Assembly (NCBI GenBank): GCA_020438185.1
Contig: JAGQVC010000028.1
Span: 1-10,178, forward strand
Source of the DNA: Bacteroidota bacterium
GTDB taxonomy: Bacteria; Bacteroidota; Bacteroidia; M30B66
Direction of reading: 5' to 3'
DNA length: 10,178 nucleotides
The notes under the pieces: generated by a model
The model's database searches: none
What the model was told of the DNA's origin: nothing
Seen by the model: the letters and a program-made list of their open reading frames with translations, nothing else
In this document: one piece after another, positions 1 through 6,381 of the stretch
Numbering within the stretch: position 1 is the first letter of the stretch
How the letters are laid out: every line of letters begins with the position of its first letter
Program-made: the position numbers and the translations under genes

Positions 1-645
1 TTCCACGTTGGTGAAAATCCTGGAAAGTTTGCTGCGTTCACTGGTTACCAGCAAGTCGAATTCAGTTACCGTATGCTCAAAACGAAGAATGGAAGAGTTC
101 ACGCTTTCGAAGCTATTTACAAGGCCATTCTGAGTTTTTGTATTAAAAACGTTATTCAATCCGGTTAGCACGGTATCAACCGAACCGGCCAGATTTTCAA
201 TTTTTACCTTCAGCGGCATCAGAGCACTTTTAATTTCGTCGGTTATGCCGCGGTCTATTACCGAAATTAGTGTGTCGCCGGGTTTTGCCCTTCGGGCCGA
301 CAGGCCTAGCTGCAAATCAAGCGTTCTGGTACCCAACAGGTCACTTACAATATGAGCTTCAGTATCGTCCGGAATGCTAAGATTGTCTTCGGTAATCAGA
401 AATTTCACCAGCAAATTGCTGGAATTTTCAGAGATAAAGCGAACTTCATCAACAATGCCCACTTTGTATCCATTTACCTGAACAGGAGCCGAAACCATGA
501 GCTGATCAACATCCGAAAAGACAGCGTAGTAGGCTTTACTTGATGAAAAAATGTTTTTTCCTTTCAGGAAATTAAGTCCAATATAAAGGACAGCAATTCC
601 TACAGTTACTAGTATTCCAACGCGTATTTCACGTGATATCGTCAT
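1..645 (-). CDS. mlaD: MlaD/MCE family lipid-transport protein, N-terminal 215 residues (3' end outside window)
   Basis: I translated this gene from the minus strand; it starts at ATG 645-643 and stays open to base 1, so its C-terminus is missing. Residues 8-27 form one hydrophobic segment typical of a signal anchor that holds the protein in the inner membrane facing the periplasm. An MCE domain follows at about residues 38-115, with the family-type stretch VFSDVDQL, then VQVNGYKVGIVDEV at 56-69, and the DLLGTRTLDL segment at 102-111. After residue 135 the sequence becomes the helical region that in this family continues from the MCE ring. MCE proteins carry phospholipids or other lipids between inner and outer membrane, usually with an MlaE-type permease and MlaF-type ATPase, none of which is visible here. 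The gene follows the amidase gene by 14 bp on the same strand, so the two are probably co-transcribed. The family call is firm; the exact lipid substrate is unknown. Confidence 0.9.
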   Translation of the reverse strand, partial: MTISREIRVGILVTVGIAVLYIGLNFLKGKNIFSSSKAYYAVFSDVDQLMVSAPVQVNGYKVGIVDEVRFISENSSNLLVKFLITEDNLSIPDDTEAHIVSDLLGTRTLDLQLGLSARRAKPGDTLISVIDRGITDEIKSALMPLKVKIENLAGSVDTVLTGLNNVFNTKTQNGLVNSFESVNSSILRFEHTVTEFDLLVTSERSKLSRIFTNVE

Positions 646-659
646 TTTCGGGTCAGGTT

Positions 660-1820
660 TTAGGGTTGGTAAGCTCTTGCATCTTTAATGCTGATGCGTT
701 CGCCATTCCGGAACGCTACCACAAATGCATCACTGAAACCCTGTGCTTTTAAATCAGCCTGCAAATTAACGGCATCTTCCATTTTCTCAAAAGCTCCGGC
801 TGTGTATTTCCACAATCCGCCCGCCGAATACATCCAGATGTCCTTTCTTTCCTTAAAAACCGGATGGCCGGAAGGATATTTAATTCCGGAGCTGAAAATC
901 TGTACACGGTAAACCGTTACATCGGGTTTTTCGGCGATTGAGGCTTCCAGTTGTACGACAGGCTTTTCTTCCTGTTTTATAACCGGACCGGTTTGTTCAA
1001 GCTTAACGGCTGCGCCGTCGATCCATTTTTTGTAATTCGTAAAGGCTCGAAAAACAGATTCTGAAATTGATTTCTGTCCATCTTCGGTTTTCAGGTATTT
1101 TTCCTCTTCCAGATTAGTTAAAAAGCCTGTTTCGATGAGCACCGAAGGCATGGTTGTTTTGAATAGCACAAGAAATCCCGCTTGTTTAACACCGCGGTTA
1201 TGTCGTTTCGAAAAACCGGTGAGCTCTTCCTGAATTTCGCCCGCGAAATAGAGGCTCTGATCCAGAAACGCATTCTGATACAGGGAGAAAATTATGTTTG
1301 CTTCAGGACTGTTCGGGTCGAAGCCATCGTATTGTTTTTCGTAATTATCTTCTTGAAGGATAACCGCATTTTCGCGCTTCGCCACATTCAGGTTGTCCTG
1401 ACTTTTATGCAAACCCATTACATAGGTTTCGGCACCGAATGCTGTTTTGGGACCGCTGTTGCAGTGTATGCAGATGAATAAATCGGCCTTGTTTTCATTG
1501 GCTATTTGTGCACGCCGGTAGAGTTCCACAAACACATCCGTTTTTCTGGTGTAAATAACTTTCACATCCGGAAATTTTTCTTCGATAAGCTTACCCAGCT
1601 TGAGTGAAATTGCCAGAGCAACATGTTTTTCGTACGCACTCGAACCCAAACAACCGGCATCGTGTCCGCCATGACCGGCATCGATAACCACGGTTTTTAA
1701 TCCTTGCGAGGAATGATGAGGCGCGCCTGCCTGAGTTTCGGGAAGAAAAACAAGCATGAGCACAAACAGCGTCAACAGCGCTCCGGTAATGATTACAGCA
1801 TATTTATTGGCCGGTTTCAT
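660..1820 (-). CDS. N-acetylmuramoyl-L-alanine amidase (Amidase_3) with C-terminal SPOR-like region
   Basis: This 386-residue protein should cut the amide bond between MurNAc and L-alanine in peptidoglycan, in the periplasm. Residues 8-26 are a hydrophobic signal peptide or anchor. The Amidase_3 zinc hydrolase domain covers about residues 41-265: VVIDAGHGG (44-52) supplies zinc ligand His50, YEK gives Glu64, FICIHCNSG (115-123) gives His119, and PSVLIETGFLTN (225-236) contains the catalytic Glu230, so all expected active-site residues are present. Residues 266-300 are a low-complexity linker. Residues 302-373 resemble a SPOR domain (YRVQIFSS near the start, then a GLWKYTAGAFEKMEDA segment and a QGFSDAFVVAF end), a fold that binds denuded glycan at division sites. 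An insertion at roughly 145-185 in the catalytic domain may be an autoinhibitory or regulatory helix, as in AmiB/AmiC-like enzymes; that part is inference. The gene is first in a probable operon with the MCE gene and divergent from lptD. Confidence 0.93.
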   Translation of the reverse strand: MKPANKYAVIITGALLTLFVLMLVFLPETQAGAPHHSSQGLKTVVIDAGHGGHDAGCLGSSAYEKHVALAISLKLGKLIEEKFPDVKVIYTRKTDVFVELYRRAQIANENKADLFICIHCNSGPKTAFGAETYVMGLHKSQDNLNVAKRENAVILQEDNYEKQYDGFDPNSPEANIIFSLYQNAFLDQSLYFAGEIQEELTGFSKRHNRGVKQAGFLVLFKTTMPSVLIETGFLTNLEEEKYLKTEDGQKSISESVFRAFTNYKKWIDGAAVKLEQTGPVIKQEEKPVVQLEASIAEKPDVTVYRVQIFSSGIKYPSGHPVFKERKDIWMYSAGGLWKYTAGAFEKMEDAVNLQADLKAQGFSDAFVVAFRNGERISIKDARAYQP

Positions 1821-1864
1821 ATCTCAATCTTCAGGCATTCCGAAATGAATGCAGGGAAATAACT

Positions 1865-1872
1865 TAGTTTTG
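1865..1872 (+). promoter_or_regulatory. Putative Bacteroidota -7 promoter element for lptD
   Basis: TAGTTTTG matches the Bacteroidota -7 consensus TAnnTTTG at every fixed base, 55 bp before the lptD start codon, which would give a leader of roughly 50 nt. I see no clear TTG-type -33 element at the expected spacing. It is the left arm of a 9-bp perfect inverted repeat (TTAGTTTTG at 1864-1872, CAAAACTAA at 1895-1903). Confidence 0.4.
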
Positions 1873-1894
1873 CAAACGTTTCAAACGGACTTTA

Positions 1895-1902
1895 CAAAAC
1901 TA
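1895..1902 (-). promoter_or_regulatory. Putative Bacteroidota -7 promoter element for the amidase-mlaD operon
   Basis: Read on the minus strand this is also TAGTTTTG, a full match to TAnnTTTG, placed 74 bp before the amidase start codon. It is the right arm of the inverted repeat whose left arm is the candidate lptD -7 element, so the two transcription starts would face away from each other after overlapping. No convincing -33 element is visible. The paired arms could alternatively be an operator for a dimeric regulator. Confidence 0.4.
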
Positions 1903-1927
1903 ATCGCGACTTTATCAGTATTCAGGG

Positions 1928-4465
1928 GTGACCTTTAAACACTTAACAACAGCTTTATTCACATTGCTATTGCTGAGGGCAGGAATCCTGAATGCTCAGA
2001 ATATCAACGTATCGGCTGCAGATACATTGCCGGCGGCGCCCGATTCTTTAAGCTCCGATTCAACCATTAAGGCACTTCTGCTTCCTTCGCCCGATGCGCT
2101 CGACAGCAAAGTAGAGTACAAGGCCAGAGATTCTATGCGCTTCGCTCTGAAAGAGAAGAAAATTTACCTCTACGGCGAGGCTGATGTTAAGTATGAGCAA
2201 ATCCAGCTGAAGGCTGAATACATTGAAATTGACTGGAATACGAATATTGTTCATGCCGAAGGCAGACCTGATTCGAGCGGCAAACTAATAGGAAAACCCG
2301 TATTTTCTGAAGGTGCCCAAACCTTTGATGCGCTTGCCATGGATTATAATTTCAAGACGAAAAAAGGACGCATTTCATCTGTTTTCACCCGACAGGGGGA
2401 AGGATACCTGCACGGCGACCAGGTTAAAAAGAATGAAAAAGATGAGTTTTTTGTTAAAAATGGCAAATACACCACCTGCAACCTGCCTGATCATCCTCAC
2501 TTTTATATCAATGCCAGTAAAATCAAGGTAATTCCGAAGGATAAGATTGTTTCGGGGCCAGCCAATCTTGTGATTGAGGACGTGCCAACACCGCTTGCAG
2601 TTCCTTTCGGAATTTTTCCAAATACATCTACCCGAAGTTCAGGAATTATATTTCCAACTTACGGGGAGTCACCCGGATTGGGATTTTTTCTGCAGGAAGG
2701 CGGATATTATTTCGGAATAAACGATTACGTGGACGCTTCGCTGCGGGGAACCATCTATTCGAGAGGCAGCTGGGGGCTTTCGGGTGGTACAAATTACAAC
2801 TACCGCTATCACTACAACGGTAGTTTTGACATGCGCTATTCCAAAATTCTTCAGGGAGATCCTGAACTTCTCGGATCGGCCATAAACAAAGACTTTTTCA
2901 TTACCTGGCGACACAATCAGGACCCGAAAGCGAGACCCAATTCGCGTTTTTCTGCCAGCGTTCAGGCCGGCTCGAGTAACTACAATGCGCTAAATTCATT
3001 CAATGCCAATAACATTGTTTCCAATACCTTTCAATCGAGTATTTCGTACTCTAAAACTTTTGCGAATACGCCGTTTAACATGGTTGTTAGCGCCGGACAC
3101 AGCCAGAATACTTCAACCAAGGTAATCACGGTTTCGGCGCCCGAAATGCAGTTCAACATGAACCGTATTTATCCGCTTAAAAGAAAGGAAGCAGTGGGTG
3201 CCCAAAAATGGTTCGAGAAAATAGGTGTGACTTACACATTGCAGTCGCGAAATACGATTTCACTGGCCGATTCACTGTATGGCAGACCCGGCTGGACAAA
3301 TAAGTTCAACAACGGAATCATGCAGTCGGTTCCGGTGCAGACTTCCTTTCAGGTACTGAAATATTTCACGGTCACACCGGCATTCAACTATACCAACCGG
3401 ATTTATTTTTCGAGTATCGAAAAGTATTTCGATGAAACACTTGGCATTGTTGTAACCGACACCATAAAGGGAGTGCGGACTACCAACGAGTGGAATGCAA
3501 GTGCCTCCTTATCCACAAGGGTTTACAGTTTTCTCAAACTTGGGAAAAATACCATTCGCAACGTAATGACCCCGCAGATTAACTATCGTTATCAACCTGA
3601 TTTCAGTTCCAGAATTTACGGATTCTATGGCGCCGACGGAGGTCCGGGATATTATTCACCGTATGATATCGGCATATACGGTCAGCCTGCTGTTGGGCGG
3701 CAGGGAACTTTTGGCATTAACATAAACAACAATATCGAAGGTAAATTCCGCTCATCGCGGGATACGACCGGTTCCGGTATGAGTAAAATAAGTATTCTGG
3801 ATGCTTTTAATTTCGGAACAGCCTATAATATAGCAGCCGACTCACTAAACTGGCAACCTTTGTCGGTTAGCGCCCGGACCAAATTGTTTAAAAAGCTGGA
3901 TGTGGTGTATTCCAGTTCCTATGATTTTTATGCAATTGATACCGCCAGCGGTTTGCGAGTAAACCGCTTTCAGGTTAACGAAACAGGGAAACTCCTCCGG
4001 CCGGTTTCTGCAAACCTCGCCTTAACTACTGTACTAGCCTCGGGTAAAAAGGAAAAACTAAAGTCTTCATCCGGCAGTGATGCCGAAAGAAATGAGCTGA
4101 TGAACAACCCGGGCGATTACGTGGATTTTACTGTGCCCTGGTCATTCAATGCCAGTTTCGTGTTGAGCCGGAGATACCTTCAGGACGAAATTCAGAACAA
4201 TCAGGTTCTAAATCTGAGCGGCGATATCAATCTGACTGAAAAATGGAAAATCGCTCTCAGCACCGGTTACGATTTCAGTCAGAAGCAGTTCTCGTTCAGC
4301 ACCGTAGATATTTTCAGGGACCTGCATTGCTGGGAAATGCACTTCAACTGGATTCCGTTTGGTTTCAGGCAGAGTTACAACTTTACCATCCGTGTTAAAT
4401 CAAGCATGCTGCAGGATTTAAAAGTGAACCGCCGCCGACAGTGGTTCGATTTACAGAATCAGTAA
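1928..4465 (+). CDS. lptD: LPS assembly outer-membrane protein LptD (Bacteroidota type)
   Basis: This 845-residue protein is the outer-membrane translocon that receives LPS from the periplasmic Lpt bridge and inserts it in the outer leaflet. Residues 1-23 form a signal peptide ending near LNA-QN. An OstA/LptA-like jellyroll lies at about residues 60-210 (KKIYLYGEADVKYEQIQLKA, then the long strands through 205). The rest is a beta-barrel with many aromatic and alternating strands, starting near PFGIFPNTSTRSSGIIFP (227-243) with the conserved plug/lumen-gate-like region. The C-terminal segment from residue 801 (CWEMHFNWIP, FRQSYNFTIRVK, then a short basic tail) is typical of Bacteroidota LptD. 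Only two cysteines exist, Cys184 and Cys801. The start is GTG: an in-frame TAA at 1901-1903 lies upstream with no ATG between, and the first in-frame ATG falls after the signal peptide. The length fits the family. It converges on the J-domain gene with one base between stops. Confidence 0.93.
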   Translation: MTFKHLTTALFTLLLLRAGILNAQNINVSAADTLPAAPDSLSSDSTIKALLLPSPDALDSKVEYKARDSMRFALKEKKIYLYGEADVKYEQIQLKAEYIEIDWNTNIVHAEGRPDSSGKLIGKPVFSEGAQTFDALAMDYNFKTKKGRISSVFTRQGEGYLHGDQVKKNEKDEFFVKNGKYTTCNLPDHPHFYINASKIKVIPKDKIVSGPANLVIEDVPTPLAVPFGIFPNTSTRSSGIIFPTYGESPGLGFFLQEGGYYFGINDYVDASLRGTIYSRGSWGLSGGTNYNYRYHYNGSFDMRYSKILQGDPELLGSAINKDFFITWRHNQDPKARPNSRFSASVQAGSSNYNALNSFNANNIVSNTFQSSISYSKTFANTPFNMVVSAGHSQNTSTKVITVSAPEMQFNMNRIYPLKRKEAVGAQKWFEKIGVTYTLQSRNTISLADSLYGRPGWTNKFNNGIMQSVPVQTSFQVLKYFTVTPAFNYTNRIYFSSIEKYFDETLGIVVTDTIKGVRTTNEWNASASLSTRVYSFLKLGKNTIRNVMTPQINYRYQPDFSSRIYGFYGADGGPGYYSPYDIGIYGQPAVGRQGTFGININNNIEGKFRSSRDTTGSGMSKISILDAFNFGTAYNIAADSLNWQPLSVSARTKLFKKLDVVYSSSYDFYAIDTASGLRVNRFQVNETGKLLRPVSANLALTTVLASGKKEKLKSSSGSDAERNELMNNPGDYVDFTVPWSFNASFVLSRRYLQDEIQNNQVLNLSGDINLTEKWKIALSTGYDFSQKQFSFSTVDIFRDLHCWEMHFNWIPFGFRQSYNFTIRVKSSMLQDLKVNRRRQWFDLQNQ

Positions 4466-4466
4466 T

Positions 4467-5351
4467 TCAGGATGCCTTGCGGCTCCGGTAATAGTGAATC
4501 CACTCGTACATCACGCTGAAAGCGAGAATTAGAACTGGCAAGCAGAAAATAATGCTTAAGGTGTTAAAATACCACGATGCATCGCGGGAAATTCTTACGA
4601 GAGAACTGCCCAGAATTAGCAGCGCAAAAACAGGAATAGTTCGCACATGCAAAAATTGCCTTCTGGCATTGAACCAGGCATCGCGGTCGTTTTTCCTGAC
4701 CTGTTTGTTGAGCGTTTTTGCCCGCTGATCGAGCATTTCACAATAAATGTGATAAATACCCAGAAATACAATCAGGGGTGGAAAAATTAATGCAGCGATT
4801 ACCATTCCGGCGATGCTCATCAGTAAGAATCCCGCAATCAAAAACAACGCTCCGCTGACTATTCTGAAGAACCGCCAGATTGCAAAGGCAAATCCATGCA
4901 GTTTAATTTCGCTGCTAAATTGTCGCTCGAAAAGTAATTCGTAGTACCTGCCAAGCCATGCGCCCGGCTGGAAACTGAAGTTAATATCAGGGTCTTTCTT
5001 TTTAATTCCGAAAATCATTCGGATAAACCGCACCAAATTATCGAGTTCTCTGATAAACCTGAGCTTTGTAACGGGCGGTGGAGGCGGTTTGCGGTAAGCC
5101 GGTCTTTTTAAAACCGGTTCCGGATCCCGATAGGCGCGCGACGAATTTATGTATGCTTCATCATTGCGAAGCAAGAGTTCTGCTGCATCCTTAATGCGGA
5201 TAAAATTATCTGAAATGCCTTCGCTTTGTTCGCCCGGCTTAAAGCGGTCGGGGTGATATTCCTTAGCCAGCCTGCGATAGCGGGTTTTTATCTCGGCGTG
5301 AGTAACCGGCTTTTTAAGTCCGAGAATTTCTATGGCTTCCGCAATCCGCAT
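4467..5351 (-). CDS. J-domain (DnaJ-like) membrane protein of unknown role
   Basis: Residues 4-66 of this 294-residue protein form a J domain: helix II with RYRRLAKEY (24-32), the essential HPD tripeptide at 33-35, and helix III around NFIRIKDAAELLL (49-61). This surface stimulates the ATPase of DnaK/Hsp70, so a co-chaperone role in the cytoplasm is well supported. A proline-rich linker follows at 79-93 (four prolines in a row at 90-93). The C-terminal part does not resemble DnaJ (no Gly/Phe or CxxCxGxG zinc region). It has hydrophobic stretches at about 155-201 (probably two passes) and 239-252, plus 262-285, which suggests a membrane-embedded domain that I do not recognise. It may recruit DnaK to the inner membrane. 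The ATG at 5351 is followed directly by the J domain. It is transcribed divergently from the lpxD-like gene (72-bp gap) and converges on lptD, so it is likely monocistronic. Confidence 0.85.
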   Translation of the reverse strand: MRIAEAIEILGLKKPVTHAEIKTRYRRLAKEYHPDRFKPGEQSEGISDNFIRIKDAAELLLRNDEAYINSSRAYRDPEPVLKRPAYRKPPPPPVTKLRFIRELDNLVRFIRMIFGIKKKDPDINFSFQPGAWLGRYYELLFERQFSSEIKLHGFAFAIWRFFRIVSGALFLIAGFLLMSIAGMVIAALIFPPLIVFLGIYHIYCEMLDQRAKTLNKQVRKNDRDAWFNARRQFLHVRTIPVFALLILGSSLVRISRDASWYFNTLSIIFCLPVLILAFSVMYEWIHYYRSRKAS

Positions 5352-5387
5352 TTAATCTGAACGAAGTTTCCTGAATAATGGTACGCG

Positions 5388-5395
5388 CAAATTTA
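5388..5395 (-). promoter_or_regulatory. Putative -7 promoter element for the J-domain gene
   Basis: Minus-strand TAAATTTG fits TAnnTTTG fully and sits 36 bp before the J-domain start codon, giving a leader of about 30 nt. A TTG about 13 bp upstream (GATTGG) is closer than the usual -33 spacing, so only the -7 element is supported. Confidence 0.4.
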
Positions 5396-5398
5396 CAC

Positions 5399-5406
5399 TA
5401 CCTTTC
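5399..5406 (+). promoter_or_regulatory. Weak candidate -7 element for the lpxD-like operon
   Basis: TACCTTTC matches seven of eight positions of an element written TAnnTTTG, 17 bp before the lpxD-like start codon. It would imply a leader of about ten bases. It lies next to, and opposite, the better -7 element of the J-domain gene. The match is only suggestive. Confidence 0.2.
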
Positions 5407-5423
5407 GCCAATCTATCCGAAAC

Positions 5424-6359
5424 ATGAAACTGAATGAACCTGTAAGCCTGCGCGAGCTTGCTTCAATCCTGGGAGCAAAATTCAAAGGGGATCCTGAGCA
5501 TTTGATTCTGGGAATCAATGAAATACACAAGGTTGAGCAAGGTGATCTTTCTTTTGTAGATCATCCCAAATACTATGAAAAATGCCTCAATTCGGCGGCA
5601 ACAACCATTTTGATTAATACCGATGTTGAAGCCCCCGAAGGGAAAGGGATTCTGATCAGCGACGATCCGTTCAGAGATTACAATTTGCTTGTAAATAAAT
5701 TCAGACCATTCAGGCCTTCGGCCGATATGATTAGCAAAGAAGCCCGGATTGGTGAAGGAACGGTTATTCAGCCCGGCGTTTTTATTGGTAATCACGTAAC
5801 AATCGGAAAAGACTGCATCATTCATCCCAATGTTACGATTTATGATCACAGTGTGATTGGAGACCGTGTTGTGATTCATGCAGGAACAGTGATTGGAGCC
5901 GATGCATTTTATTTTAAGCGCCGTCCCGAAGGTTTCGACAAAATGAGAAGCTGCGGCAGGGTAATTATTGCCGATGATGTTGAAATTGGCGCTTGCTGCA
6001 CCATCGATAAAGGTGTTAGCGGCGATACCGTAATTGGAAAAGGAACCAAATTCGACAACCAGATACATATCGGTCACGATACCGTTGTTGGAGAACACGT
6101 GCTGATGGCTGCACAGGTTGGTGTTGCGGGAGTTGCAACTATTGAGGATGAAGTTATTCTCTGGGGTCAGGTTGGTGTTTCAAAGGACCTCACTATAGGT
6201 CGTAAAGCCATTGTTTATGCGCAAAGCGGCGTGCCCAAATCACTGGAGGGCGGTAAGGTTTATTTTGGCTCACCCGTGGGCGAAGCCCGGGAAAAAATGA
6301 AGGAAATGGCTATGATTAAACGAATTCCTGACTTAATTAAGGCCGTTTTCAGAAGCTGA
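5424..6359 (+). CDS. lpxD: LpxD-like UDP-3-O-acylglucosamine N-acyltransferase (probable paralog)
   Basis: This 311-residue cytoplasmic enzyme belongs to the LpxD family, which moves a 3-hydroxyacyl chain from acyl carrier protein to the 2-amino group of UDP-3-O-acyl-glucosamine in lipid A synthesis. Residues 1-100 match the LpxD N-terminal uridine-binding region (VSLRELASILGAKFKGDP, later GDLSFVDHPKY). From about 103 to 265 there is a left-handed beta-helix of hexapeptide repeats (IGEGTVIQPGVFIG, IGKDCIIHPNVTI, VEIGACCTIDKG). The IHIGHDTVVG segment holds His218, which lines up with catalytic His239 of E. coli LpxD. The second conserved His (E. coli 276) appears to be replaced by Asp255 in GVSKDLTIG. 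Length is shorter than the usual 340 or so, and the C-terminal helix is short. No lpxA, lpxC or fabZ lies near, unlike the canonical Bacteroidota gene, so I infer a second copy with unsettled acyl or sugar specificity. It probably forms an operon with the phosphatase 22 bp downstream. Confidence 0.82.
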   Translation: MKLNEPVSLRELASILGAKFKGDPEHLILGINEIHKVEQGDLSFVDHPKYYEKCLNSAATTILINTDVEAPEGKGILISDDPFRDYNLLVNKFRPFRPSADMISKEARIGEGTVIQPGVFIGNHVTIGKDCIIHPNVTIYDHSVIGDRVVIHAGTVIGADAFYFKRRPEGFDKMRSCGRVIIADDVEIGACCTIDKGVSGDTVIGKGTKFDNQIHIGHDTVVGEHVLMAAQVGVAGVATIEDEVILWGQVGVSKDLTIGRKAIVYAQSGVPKSLEGGKVYFGSPVGEAREKMKEMAMIKRIPDLIKAVFRS

Positions 6360-6381
6360 GCGGGCTTCACTATGTTTGCGT

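Noticed and set aside
1007..1019. CGGCTGCGCCG resembling the repeat near 7611-7621
   Set aside because: It is inside the amidase coding sequence, encodes Gly-Ala-Ala in frame and shows no further similarity on either side, so it is probably chance.
1182..1481. Plus-strand open frame opposite the amidase
   Set aside because: It covers the conserved Amidase_3 domain on the other strand and has no domain, start context or neighbours that support it.
5463..6098. A 211-codon open frame on the minus strand inside the lpxD-like gene
   Set aside because: It lies wholly antisense to a clear hexapeptide-repeat gene, and its translation shows no family pattern; repeated Ile/Gly/Val codons keep the opposite strand open.
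6376..6381. TTG at 6376 as the phosphatase start
   Set aside because: The ATG at 6382 is only two codons on and needs no rare start; neither has a good ribosome-binding site.
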